Shown: piece by piece, positions 1-7,842 of the stretch | Numbering within the stretch: position 1 is the stretch's first letter | Layout of the letters: each line of letters starts with the position of its first letter | Source: an uncultured Alphaproteobacteria bacterium | GTDB taxonomy: Bacteria; Pseudomonadota; Alphaproteobacteria; JALCBB01 | Length of the DNA: 64,000 bases | Direction: 5' to 3' | NCBI GenBank assembly: GCA_958267355.1 | Contig: OY279575.1 | Location: forward strand, 1,620,295 to 1,684,294 | Program-made: the position numbers and the translations under genes | The notes under the pieces: model-generated | What the model saw: the letters and a program-made list of their open reading frames with translations, nothing else | Databases searched by the model: none | What the model was told of the DNA's origin: nothing

Positions 1-864
1 CAAGGTCGCAAGCTGCACCAAAAGCTCGTACTGCAAAGCAGGCGAGCGTTCAATGGTGCCACCATCAGCAAGCAAAGTCGCATTAAGCGTCGTAAAGAGT
101 CGCCGCCAAGTCGTGTCGTACAAGGCATCGCGTCTGCCATGGGTAAGAAACGCCAGCAAACACCCCGCCGAAACCCCAACCGCTTTCGTACCCAGCAAGC
201 CGCCTGTCCCTAAGTGGGCGAGCCACACCGCTTGGCGAGTCTGCGACTCTGCCAAGCGACGGCGAAAGCTGCTGTCGGCGGGGGTGGCAAAAAAACTCCA
301 CGCCAGACTCAAGTTTGCCAAACGCGCCGCCACCACTTCGGGCTGCCAAGCAAGCGGCGGAGTTGTTGGTGACTCCAGCCACGCCCGCACTTGGGCAACG
401 GCTCTTTGGCGTGCTGCCTGTCCGCCCAGGGTGCGTAGATCTAAGAGCCAGCGAAAATCGTGTCCTTGATGCGCACCCTGCGCAAGATAATTTGTGTCGC
501 GCTGTAGATCACTTTTTACATCACCCTTTACATCACTCTGTACATTACTCTGTACATCACCCTGTACATCATCCCGTAGATCACCCTGCCAACTTCTCCG
601 CCAAAAAGACTCTGCAGCTCCTTCTAGTAGCTCGGCTCCTGCCTGCGGGTCGCCCGGCAGGGCAGAAGACAAAAACACCGCCGCTTCCCCATCGCCCAAA
701 GCAGAACCACGCACAACCGCAGGAGCAGGCAAACCACCACGCACAGCTTTATCGCGGGCGCGTCGCCAAGCCTTGCGCTCTAGGCGGCATTCAAGGGGTA
801 GGGCACGGGTGGCTTGCAGACGGGCAACTGCACCCCGTGCCGCCCCGCGCTTCTTTGCCTTCAC
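1..864 (-). CDS. Heparinase II/III family protein (partial, 3' end outside window)
   Basis: This minus-strand reading frame is open for 288 codons from a GTG at 864 to the window edge, so only the N-terminal part is seen. The GTGA overlap with the rpe stop codon supports translational coupling and decides the start. Motifs such as FRWLLDLRTLGG, PLAWQPEVVAARLANL and DGGTIERSPALQYELL match the N-terminal alpha/alpha-toroid region of bacterial heparinase II/III-like proteins, which are predicted polysaccharide lyases of unproven substrate. A gene of this type beside rpe is common in alphaproteobacteria. A seven-unit 12-bp tandem repeat (504-587) adds an acidic stretch of GDVQ/SDVK-like units not expected in the family. 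The function assignment is by motif only; the catalytic part is not visible. Confidence 0.72.
   Translation of the reverse strand, partial: MKAKKRGAARGAVARLQATRALPLECRLERKAWRRARDKAVRGGLPAPAVVRGSALGDGEAAVFLSSALPGDPQAGAELLEGAAESFWRRSWQGDLRDDVQGDVQSNVQSDVKGDVKSDLQRDTNYLAQGAHQGHDFRWLLDLRTLGGQAARQRAVAQVRAWLESPTTPPLAWQPEVVAARLANLSLAWSFFATPADSSFRRRLAESQTRQAVWLAHLGTGGLLGTKAVGVSAGCLLAFLTHGRRDALYDTTWRRLFTTLNATLLADGGTIERSPALQYELLVQLATL
504..587 (-). repeat. 12-bp tandem repeat, 7 units, in-frame in the heparinase-like gene
   Basis: Seven consecutive degenerate units of the form GTACATCACCCT (plus-strand view) run from 504 to 587. Read on the coding strand each unit gives four residues such as GDVQ or SDVK. 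The period is a multiple of three, so copy-number changes would keep the frame. Confidence 0.85.
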
Positions 865-1634
865 GAATTCTGTACGGAGTCCTGACCCGCAAAGGCAGAG
901 TCCCGCCCTGCAAGCACGGCAAGCCGTTTGGCGTAGAGTGCCCGCAAAGCGTCTTCGCTCAAGCGGTCTGCACCCTTCGCTCCTTGGGGCTTATCAAAGA
1001 CTGCACTCCCCGCAACCAGCACCGTAGCCCCCGCCTTGGCAACGGCAGTAGCGTTTTCAGAGTTAATCCCGCCATCTACCACCAAGTCTAAACTCCGTCC
1101 GCTTGTCTGGGCGTAGGAATCAAGAATTTTACGCACAGCAGAAATCCGTGCCAGCGAGCCCGGTAAGAAAGCTTGTCCGCCAAAACCTGGATTTACGCTC
1201 ATCACCAAAACCAAATCAATCAAATCTAAGACAGGCGGCAGGGCTTCCAGCGGCGTTGCTGGGTTGAGTGCTATTCCCGCCTTTGCCCCTAAGTCGCGAA
1301 TCAAACCAAGGCTACGGTGTAGATGCGCTCCTGCTTCGGGGTGGATGGTAATCTGTGTCGCCCCTGCTTCCACGAAGGCCTGAATGTACGGGTCAGCAGG
1401 CGCAATCATCAAGTGCGCGTCAATGGGTAAGTCGCTATGCTCGGCAACAGCCCGTGCCGCCCGCGGGCCAAAAGTTAAGTTCGGAACAAAATGCCCGTCC
1501 ATAACATCAAGGTGAATCCAATCCGCCCCCGCGGCTTGGACAGCACGGACTTCTTCGCCCAAACGCGCCCAATCAGCAGACAGCAAAGACGGAGCAAGCC
1601 GCACAGAATTTGTTTTTGGCGTCCTGTCAGGCAT
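861..1634 (-). CDS. rpe: Ribulose-phosphate 3-epimerase
   Basis: A TIM-barrel epimerase that interconverts D-ribulose 5-phosphate and D-xylulose 5-phosphate in the pentose phosphate or Calvin pathways. Recognition rests on the N-terminal LAPSLLSADWARLG, the metal/active-site segment HLDVMDGHFVPN (about residues 41-52), DAHLMI, the VNPGFGGQ loop and VDGGIN near residue 190. The length of 257 residues is close to the family norm plus a short C-terminal tail. It starts 2 nt after the phoU stop and overlaps the downstream heparinase-like gene by 4 nt, so it is probably transcribed with the pst-phoU operon. The transketolase at 22396 acts in the same pathway. Confidence 0.96.
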   Translation of the reverse strand: MPDRTPKTNSVRLAPSLLSADWARLGEEVRAVQAAGADWIHLDVMDGHFVPNLTFGPRAARAVAEHSDLPIDAHLMIAPADPYIQAFVEAGATQITIHPEAGAHLHRSLGLIRDLGAKAGIALNPATPLEALPPVLDLIDLVLVMSVNPGFGGQAFLPGSLARISAVRKILDSYAQTSGRSLDLVVDGGINSENATAVAKAGATVLVAGSAVFDKPQGAKGADRLSEDALRALYAKRLAVLAGRDSAFAGQDSVQNS

Positions 1635-1636
1635 GG

Positions 1637-2398
1637 TTAATCTTCTTCGGCTTCGGCGGCGTATTGTCCGTGGCGGAAGAAATAGATCGCGTCAGCAACA
1701 TGGACAATATGGTCTCCCGCCCGTTCCAAGACTCGTGCCACCGAAAACCACCGCATAACATCATCCACCGAACAGTTGCCCGCTTCGTTTTCTTTACGCA
1801 GAAGTTCCATAAAATCGCGGAACAGAAGATTAATCTTTTCGTCTTCTTCTTCAGCTTGGGCTAAAATGAGCTCTGTGCCGTTTTGGTAATCTTCCATCAC
1901 CGCCCGCAAAAGCCGTGCTGTCGCCTGCGTCATTGTGCCAATTGCCGCCGTCAAGTCGGCACTCAAGGGACGCTGTAAGTGTCTGCCCCGCCGCGTCAGG
2001 CTGACCGAACAATCGGCAACTCGTTCTAGGTCACGGGCAATGCGAAACAGCGAAACCAAGAGACGCAAATCCTGTGCCATCGGTTGGCGCATCGCCATCG
2101 TTCGCACCACAGTGTCTGAAATCTCGTGGCTTAAGTTGTTGAGTGCTTGGTCTTCCTCGCGAAATGCCCGCAGTTTGGCTTCATCGTTTTCTTGAAACAA
2201 CACAAACCCCTCGCCCAAACGCCGCTCCGCCGCGTCAGCAAGCTCGGCTGTCATCTTGGTCAAACGCATCAGGGTGCGGTCAAAAGCCCCCGCAATATGC
2301 GCCGCCCCTTCAGACTCAAAGACGTTTTCTTCGTCTCTGGCTTCTGCGCTTTCTGCCACTTCTTTACTCACCGTTCTAACCAGCCATCTGCTCACCAT
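1637..2398 (-). CDS. phoU: Phosphate transport system regulator PhoU
   Basis: A cytoplasmic helical protein that damps Pho regulon signalling when phosphate is plentiful, acting with PstB and the PhoR kinase. The 253-residue product shows the two tandem PhoU three-helix domains, with conserved pieces such as FDRTLMRLTKMTAELAD, MRQPMAQDLRLLVSLFRIARDLERVAD and VARVLERAGDHIVHVADAI. The first roughly 25 residues are a non-conserved acidic extension. It lies 68 bp downstream of pstB in the usual pstSCAB-phoU order. phoB and phoR are not in this window. Confidence 0.96.
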   Translation of the reverse strand: MVSRWLVRTVSKEVAESAEARDEENVFESEGAAHIAGAFDRTLMRLTKMTAELADAAERRLGEGFVLFQENDEAKLRAFREEDQALNNLSHEISDTVVRTMAMRQPMAQDLRLLVSLFRIARDLERVADCSVSLTRRGRHLQRPLSADLTAAIGTMTQATARLLRAVMEDYQNGTELILAQAEEEDEKINLLFRDFMELLRKENEAGNCSVDDVMRWFSVARVLERAGDHIVHVADAIYFFRHGQYAAEAEED

Positions 2399-2466
2399 TC
2401 ACTTGCTTTCTTCCGCCCGTCTGTTTGTTTACGGTTTCACCCACCTGTGCGCCCGTTTCAGCTCGT

Positions 2467-3267
2467 CTAGCCCATTCTGCCCGTTACATAATTCAGTGTG
2501 CGCTCGTCCTGCGGATTCGTAAAGACCTCGCCTGTGGCTCCTTCTTCCACCAACTCACCCAACAAGAAAAACGCGGTTCGCTTAGAAACCCGCGCCGCCT
2601 GCTGCATAGAATGAGTGACAATCACAATCGTATAGCGCGCCCGTAACTCATCCATTAAGTCTTCAATCCGTGCTGTGGCAATTGGGTCAAGTGCCGAGCA
2701 AGGCTCATCCATCAAAACCACTTCAGGATCTGCCGCAATGGCTCGGGCAATACACAGCCGCTGTTGCTGTCCGCCCGATAGGCTTGTGCCCGACTCCTTC
2801 AAGCGGTCTTTGACTTCGTCCCACAAACCCGCACGGCGTAAAGACTTCTCCACCCGCTCGTCGGTCTCACGACGGTGCCGCACCAGCCCCTGAACCCGCG
2901 GACCATAGGCAACATTATTATAAATGCTCGTCGCAAAAGGATTCGGCTTCTGAAAGACCATACCAATCCGCGCCCGCAAGGCTTCAACTTCTACCGCAGG
3001 ATCGTAAATTTCGGTTTCTCCCAAACGCACCGAACCCTGGACCACACAAGTCGGAATCAAATCATTCATCCGATTAATCGCCCGCAGAAACGTAGACTTG
3101 CCACAGCCCGATGGGCCAATCAACGCTGTCACCTGCCGTGCCCGCACCACCAGCGAAATATCCTTGACCGCCTGGACCTTGCCGTAGCGCACAGACAAGT
3201 TACGGGCTTCCAAGCAGATTTCGTTGTCCGCGCCTTCTGTTGTTGCGGTGGTTTGCGTCTGAGTCAT
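2467..3267 (-). CDS. pstB: Phosphate ABC transporter ATP-binding protein PstB
   Basis: The ATPase subunit of the high-affinity phosphate importer. It has Walker [10 protein letters not shown] at residues 51-59, the ABC signature [15 protein letters not shown], Walker B VVLMDEP and the switch region [12 protein letters not shown], all in the form typical of PstB. The PstB-specific NRMNDLIP segment follows Walker A. The 266-residue length is normal. Its ATG start overlaps the pstA stop by 4 nt (ATGA), so the two genes are translationally coupled. Confidence 0.97.
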   Translation of the reverse strand: MTQTQTTATTEGADNEICLEARNLSVRYGKVQAVKDISLVVRARQVTALIGPSGCGKSTFLRAINRMNDLIPTCVVQGSVRLGETEIYDPAVEVEALRARIGMVFQKPNPFATSIYNNVAYGPRVQGLVRHRRETDERVEKSLRRAGLWDEVKDRLKESGTSLSGGQQQRLCIARAIAADPEVVLMDEPCSALDPIATARIEDLMDELRARYTIVIVTHSMQQAARVSKRTAFFLLGELVEEGATGEVFTNPQDERTLNYVTGRMG

Positions 3268-4568
3268 CGGCTCCGCCCCTTCTCCATCTTCTCACGGAGC
3301 AGAATAGCCGCCAAATTGACAAGCGTCAGCACAATCAACAAAGCCACAATCGCCGCACTGGCACGTGCCGCAAAGCCCCGCTCAGGCTGGTCTGCCCACA
3401 GGAAAATTTGTGCTGGCAAAGCCGTCGCAGGAGACGAAATCCCCTCAGGCACAGAAGTCAGAAACGCGGTCATACCAATCAACAACAAAGGTGCAGTTTC
3501 TCCGAAGGCACGGGCTAAGCCAATAATCGTACCCGTCAGAATCCCAGGCAAAGCATAGGGCAAAACATGGTGCAGGATCGCTTCTTGGCGGCTGGCTCCC
3601 AACGCCAGTGCTGCTTCCCGCAAGTTGCTCGGCACCGCCCGCAAGGCACTCGCCGAAACCACAATCACCGTCGGCAAGGTCATAAGAGCCAGCACCATCC
3701 CGCCAACAAGGGGCGCACCCCGCGGCATAGAGAAAAAGTTCAAAAACACCGCCAAACCCAACAAGCCAAAAATAATCGAAGGCACCGCCGCCAAGTTATA
3801 GACATTAATGCGGAATAAATCCGTGCGCCTACCCTCAGGAGCAAAATCTTCAAACCACACTGCCGCCGCAACACCAACAGGAAACGATAAAAACAAACAC
3901 ACCATAATCGCCAAAAGCGAGCCTTTGACAGCTCCGGCAATTCCCGCAAGGGCAGGAAAGCGACTATCCGCACGGACAAAAAAGCGCCAAGCAAATTTGC
4001 GTTGTACAACTCCTGCTTGGCGCAGTTGGTCAAACAGCTCTGCTGTTTTAGGCGAGACCAAAGCCCCATCCTGCGTACTTGGCACAAGCAAGCCCTTCGC
4101 ATACTGGTCTAGCGAGTCAGAAACAGGCAGAAAAACTGTCCGCGCACTTTCTGTACCTGTCTTGCCAAGCCAGCTCGGATTTTTGATGACAAGACTGCGC
4201 AACTCCGCCGCCGCCCCCTTGGATAGCAACAGCTTCGCCGCCACTCGCTCTGACGGAATTAACTCTGCGTCCAGTGTCTGTGCTTCTGCGTTTAGCAAAT
4301 CCGCCACCGCTTGTGCCAAGACACCCCGCCAGTTGCCCCGCCGCGGATTGTCAGGCGGAATCTGCTCTGGCTCCAACTGGACAGTCAGGGCGATTTCATA
4401 GGCCGTCATCGCTGGCAAAGCCCGTACCAGCAAAGAGGCAAACAAAAAGCCAATCCACAGAACCACCAAAAATACGGCTCCTGCTCCGCAGGCGGCAAAC
4501 AGGCGGTCTGCCCGCTTGCGTCTCGACAAAGAGCGACGCGGCTTGACAAGATCTAGCAAACCGCTCAT
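3264..4568 (-). CDS. pstA: Phosphate ABC transporter permease PstA
   Basis: A membrane permease subunit of the phosphate importer. The C-terminal half has the MetI-like permease fold with the coupling-helix segment [30 protein letters not shown] and transmembrane helices around it. The protein is longer than the E. coli subunit because of a periplasmic N-terminal region of about 200 residues (DUF3333-like), as is common in alphaproteobacterial PstA. I prefer the ATG at 4568 (MSGLLDLVK) because it overlaps the pstC stop as ATGA and has AAGGAG at good spacing; a GTG three codons upstream sits directly on that ribosome-binding site. Confidence 0.95.
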   Translation of the reverse strand: MSGLLDLVKPRRSLSRRKRADRLFAACGAGAVFLVVLWIGFLFASLLVRALPAMTAYEIALTVQLEPEQIPPDNPRRGNWRGVLAQAVADLLNAEAQTLDAELIPSERVAAKLLLSKGAAAELRSLVIKNPSWLGKTGTESARTVFLPVSDSLDQYAKGLLVPSTQDGALVSPKTAELFDQLRQAGVVQRKFAWRFFVRADSRFPALAGIAGAVKGSLLAIMVCLFLSFPVGVAAAVWFEDFAPEGRRTDLFRINVYNLAAVPSIIFGLLGLAVFLNFFSMPRGAPLVGGMVLALMTLPTVIVVSASALRAVPSNLREAALALGASRQEAILHHVLPYALPGILTGTIIGLARAFGETAPLLLIGMTAFLTSVPEGISSPATALPAQIFLWADQPERGFAARASAAIVALLIVLTLVNLAAILLREKMEKGRSR

Positions 4569-6001
4569 GCCGACCACTCCTTATGCCAGCGGCGGGAAAC
4601 CCGCAAGGCCAGCCAGTTCAAAAACAAAGTAATCACCAAAAGCAAAAGCCCAAGAGCAAATGCCGACAAAGTCTTCGGATTATCAAATTCCGTATCTCCT
4701 GTAAGCAGAGTGACAATCTGCACCGTGACAGTGGTGACCGAATCCAGCGGATTAATCGTCATCTTTGCCAGCAAGCCCGCCGCCATCAGGACAATCATCG
4801 TCTCGCCCAAAGCCCGACTAATCGCCAGCAAAAAGGCAGAGACAATTCCAGGGGCAGCGGTTGGCAAGACCACCCTTGAGGCAACTTCAAACGAAGTCGC
4901 GCCCAAGGCAAAAGCGCCTTCGCGCAAACTTTGCGGAACAGCGTAGAGCGCATCGTCAGTGAGCGACGATATGAACGGCAGAATCATCACGCCCATAACA
5001 AAGCCCGCCACCAAAGCACTATTCGGAGCAAGGGTAAAACCCAGCCACGCCCCGCCTTCGCGAAAGGCAGGAGCCAGTGCCACCACCGCAAAAAAGCCAT
5101 AGACCACGGTGGGAATCCCTGCGAGAATTTCCAAGACGGGCTTGCAGATGGAGCGGGTGCGCGGCGAAGCGTATTCCACCAGCCAGACCGCACTTAAGAT
5201 GCCAAGGGGTGCCGCAACCAAAAGGGCAACCAGCGAAATCACCGCTGTTCCGAGCAAGACGGGTACAGCTCCGAACGCACCCAAGCCCGCGACTTGGTCA
5301 GCCCGCAGAGCAATTTGTGGCTCCCAACGCAGACCAAAAAGAAATTCAGACAACGGCACCAAGCGAAAGAAACGCCAAGACTCAAAAATCAATGACAACA
5401 AAATGCCAACCGTCACGGCAAGGGCCGTGGCGGCAGAAAGAAGCAACAGGACAGCAATAATCCGCTCCGCCAGCTTGCGTGGATGCAACCCACGGCGTGG
5501 GGCTTGACTTCCTGCCAGCAAGCCTAGAAGTCCGCCCAAGACCACCAGTACAGGCAGAAGCCAAGCTTCCCGCTCTGTCGCTTGGCGTAAGACCAAAGCC
5601 GCACGGGCAACAGACGCCACCGAGTCGGACTCGTCTTTTAACGCTTCTACTTTTAAACTTTCTGTAGGCCTATCACCTGCCGCTAGGTTTTGTGCCTTGG
5701 TGCGAAGTAAATCTAAAGCCACGCGTTCTTGGCGGCTAGATGCACTCTGCGCTTCTGATGCAAGAAGGGCTTGCGTACTACGCTGGGCAATTACAGGTGG
5801 CTCAAGCAAGAGCCACAGCAACAAGACCAACAAGCCGCCGAGCAAGCTGGTTAGAAAAACCAGACGGGCAAGCTGGGCGGCAGTGCCTTGGGCGTGTTGT
5901 CCTTCCCCCGCCACAGGACTAAGCCACGCCACAGGACTCCACCTGCAAGCCATCCAGCCGCACGCCGCGACCAGCCACGGCAGGAGAAAGGCAAACCCCA
6001 T
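4565..6001 (-). CDS. pstC: Phosphate ABC transporter permease PstC
   Basis: The second permease subunit of the phosphate importer. The MetI-like domain includes the coupling segment SLREGAFALGATSFEVASRVVLP and several hydrophobic helices; a helix-rich N-terminal extension of about 200 residues precedes it, as in other alphaproteobacterial PstC proteins. The start at 6001 is firm because the preceding in-frame codon is a TAG. The start codon directly abuts an inverted repeat (6002-6030) whose loop holds the GGGGGAG ribosome-binding site, suggesting control of translation. It is followed by pstA with a 4-nt overlap. Confidence 0.95.
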   Translation of the reverse strand: MGFAFLLPWLVAACGWMACRWSPVAWLSPVAGEGQHAQGTAAQLARLVFLTSLLGGLLVLLLWLLLEPPVIAQRSTQALLASEAQSASSRQERVALDLLRTKAQNLAAGDRPTESLKVEALKDESDSVASVARAALVLRQATEREAWLLPVLVVLGGLLGLLAGSQAPRRGLHPRKLAERIIAVLLLLSAATALAVTVGILLSLIFESWRFFRLVPLSEFLFGLRWEPQIALRADQVAGLGAFGAVPVLLGTAVISLVALLVAAPLGILSAVWLVEYASPRTRSICKPVLEILAGIPTVVYGFFAVVALAPAFREGGAWLGFTLAPNSALVAGFVMGVMILPFISSLTDDALYAVPQSLREGAFALGATSFEVASRVVLPTAAPGIVSAFLLAISRALGETMIVLMAAGLLAKMTINPLDSVTTVTVQIVTLLTGDTEFDNPKTLSAFALGLLLLVITLFLNWLALRVSRRWHKEWSA

Positions 6002-6030
6002 CTAAGACTCCCCCGACCCGCAGGTCTTAG
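6002..6030 (-). promoter_or_regulatory. Inverted repeat enclosing the pstC ribosome-binding site
   Basis: On the transcribed strand CTAAGAC and GTCTTAG form perfect 7-bp arms (6024-6030 and 6002-6008) around a 15-nt loop. The loop contains the purine-rich GGGGGAG that should serve as the pstC ribosome-binding site, and the 3' arm ends one base before the ATG. The placement suggests a translation-modulating hairpin; no experiment is implied. Confidence 0.5.
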
Positions 6031-6048
6031 CGGTTGGTGCGGCACCTT

Positions 6049-6093
6049 GGCACTTTTGCTCTTGGCTCCAAGCTGTGAAGCCCCAAGAGTGCC
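6049..6093 (-). promoter_or_regulatory. Long stem-loop in the pstS-pstC intergenic gap
   Basis: The arms GGCACT...CTCTTGG (6049-6065) and CCAAGAGTGCC (6083-6093) pair with one 6-nt bulge. The structure sits between the pstS stop (6118) and pstC (6001). In this position such stems often protect the 3' end of the pstS message or attenuate the downstream genes, giving the binding protein in excess. There is no following U-run, so it is not a classic terminator. Confidence 0.5.
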
Positions 6094-6117
6094 AGCGGAT
6101 GTGTCTTCTTTATAGCC

Positions 6118-7251
6118 CTAAAACAGCGGTTTTGCAGAAAGCGCGACTTCTTGGGTTTCTGCCCGTGCCGTGGCTTCTAGGGGTACCAAGCCGCGTTCTA
6201 GCAGGTAGCCCGACTCGCCAATTGCCCATTCATCCACGAAAGCGGCAACGAAATCTTCCAAGCCTGGAATCACCTCGCGGTGGGCGTTCTTGACATAGAC
6301 CAACAAGGGACGCACCAAAGGATACGAACGATCGCGCACCGTTTCAAAGCTTGGCTCAACGCCATTCACTGCTACGCCGCGCAACTTGTCGCGGTTTTCT
6401 TCTAAGAAGGACAAGCCAAAGATTCCGACTGCTCGTGGGTCTGAAACCAGACGCTGAACAATCAAGTTGTCGTTTTCGCCCGCTTCAATAAAGGGACCAT
6501 CGCTCCGCAGACGATGGCACCGCTGTTTGCGGGTTTCCTTGTCAAGCGATTTGGTCTCGGCAAAGGAGTCACACCCCGGCACAACAGCAAGTTCTAAGAA
6601 GGCATCGCGGGTACCACTGGTCGGGGGCGGGCCGAAGACAATGATTTCTTCATTGGGTAGGCTTGCATCAACTTCGTTCCAACGGCTGAACGGATTGGCA
6701 ATCCAGTTTCCGTCTTGCGGAACTTCGGCGGCGAGTGCCAAAAAGATCTGCCGTGGAGTCAGAGCAAGCGGCTGGGCTTCTTGGCTGGTGGCGATAGACA
6801 AGCCATCAAATCCGAAGCGCACTTCGGTGACCGAAGCAACTCCGTTTTCTACGCAGAGCTCTTTCTCGGAGTCTTTCATTAGGCGGCTGGCTCCCGTTAC
6901 ATCAGGAGTCGCCGCCCCAATACCGCTACAAAACAATTTGAAACCCCCACCCGTGCCTGTGGACTCAACAACAGGAGCAGAAAATTCGGTCAAGCCTGTA
7001 AATTCTTCCGCCACCGCCTGACTAAACGGAAAGACCGTAGACGAGCCGACAATATGCACCGTATCGCGTGCCAAAGCAGGAGCAACAAGCACGAGTGCCA
7101 TAAGGGCAAAAGCCCAGACCAACGACAAGCCACAGGAGACAAGAAAGCCAAACCTTGTGCGGGGTTTTGGGCAGCGGGGGTTAAGGTTTTTCTTTTTGTT
7201 TGTCGCAGGGGGAGTTGTAGGGATGGTTCTAGGGGCGTGCAAAGTACCCAT
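6118..7251 (-). CDS. pstS: Periplasmic phosphate-binding protein PstS
   Basis: The substrate-binding subunit of the phosphate importer. After a basic stretch (KKKNLNPR), a hydrophobic export signal runs to about residue 62 (ALVLVAPALA-RD), and the mature protein begins with DTVHIVGSSTVFPFSQAVAEEF, a hallmark of this family. Later motifs include VVESTGTGGGFKLFC (phosphate loop), TGASRLMKDSE and GPPPTSGTRDAFLEL. The 377-residue length is normal. AAGGAAAC lies upstream of the ATG. It is the first gene of the pst operon and is read from the divergent region 7252-7842. Confidence 0.96.
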   Translation of the reverse strand: MGTLHAPRTIPTTPPATNKKKNLNPRCPKPRTRFGFLVSCGLSLVWAFALMALVLVAPALARDTVHIVGSSTVFPFSQAVAEEFTGLTEFSAPVVESTGTGGGFKLFCSGIGAATPDVTGASRLMKDSEKELCVENGVASVTEVRFGFDGLSIATSQEAQPLALTPRQIFLALAAEVPQDGNWIANPFSRWNEVDASLPNEEIIVFGPPPTSGTRDAFLELAVVPGCDSFAETKSLDKETRKQRCHRLRSDGPFIEAGENDNLIVQRLVSDPRAVGIFGLSFLEENRDKLRGVAVNGVEPSFETVRDRSYPLVRPLLVYVKNAHREVIPGLEDFVAAFVDEWAIGESGYLLERGLVPLEATARAETQEVALSAKPLF

Positions 7252-7419
7252 TGGAGAAGTTTCCTTGTTCTAGGTTTTTCTAGAGATAGAGCAAATGGTT
7301 TGCGAGTGCGGAAATGGCTTTCCACGCCCTTAACGCTGGAAGAATTCATCCCGCCCGACAAGGTAGAATCGCAGGAAATAGTGTCTCGGCACAGAATTTT
7401 TTTTTGCCCGCGGGTTTTT

Positions 7420-7475
7420 TGCCTGTGGCAAATCTGCCGACAAGGTGTGGTGGCAGATTCGGCTCCGCCAGAGCC
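7420..7475 (-). promoter_or_regulatory. Cluster of three hairpins upstream of pstS
   Basis: Three perfect inverted repeats follow one another: TTGCC-TGT-GGCAA (7420-7432), AATCTGCC with GGCAGATT (7431-7438 and 7452-7459), and GGCTC-CGCCA-GAGCC (7461-7475). T-rich tracts and the palindrome CCCGCGGG (7407-7414) lie beside them. If the pstS transcript begins upstream, this would be a structured 5' leader; it could equally be an operator or terminator cluster. Confidence 0.4.
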
Positions 7476-7674
7476 CTGCGTTACCCCCTGTTTTATAGCG
7501 ACTTAGTAGCGGTTGAAATCCGCCGTGGCTTTTGCAAGCGGCAAGAGCCACTGTCAAAAAAGAATAAAAACAAGATACAAAGCGTCACAAATTCCAGCCT
7601 GCCCCGCCCCGTTATGGCGATTCTTGCCATTCACCGAGGCTTGGGTTAATCTAGACTTTTACCCAGTACTTCTT

Positions 7675-7710
7675 GCTTGGTGCCTTCGCGGATCTAGCCA
7701 AGCACCAAGC
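7675..7710. promoter_or_regulatory. Inverted repeat upstream of the ABC transporter operon
   Basis: GCTTGGTGC (7675-7683) and GCACCAAGC (7702-7710) are perfect 9-bp arms separated by 18 nt. A TATAGT-like hexamer follows at about 7712. The element could be an operator or leader hairpin for the operon at 7843; no regulator can be named. Confidence 0.3.
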
Positions 7711-7842
7711 CTATAGTGCGCCATATCTATAACGACAGGTCTATTAAAGACAAGGCTAGGAAAAGACTCGTAACAGCAGGCACAGCACAAGAGCGTAGGC
7801 ACGAGCAGAGTCGCGGGGAGCAGAGTCGCGGGCAAGGGTATT

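Larger units (their letters stand above)
7252..7842. promoter_or_regulatory. Divergent intergenic region between pstS and the peptide ABC operon
   Basis: These 591 bases hold no convincing gene. They must contain the promoters for pstS (leftward) and for the substrate-binding protein at 7843 (rightward). A cluster of inverted repeats lies at 7420-7475 and another at 7675-7710. I looked for Pho-box direct repeats (CTGTCAT-like, 11-bp spacing) and found none convincing. Near the right end, 15-bp-like direct repeats (GAGCAGAGTCGCGGG) occur at about 7802-7832, followed by AAGGG and the ATG. Confidence 0.5.

Noticed and set aside
7252-7842. Pho box upstream of pstS
   Set aside because: I searched for CTGTCAT-like direct repeats with 11-bp spacing on both strands and found only partial matches (for example CTGTCAAAAA near 7551).
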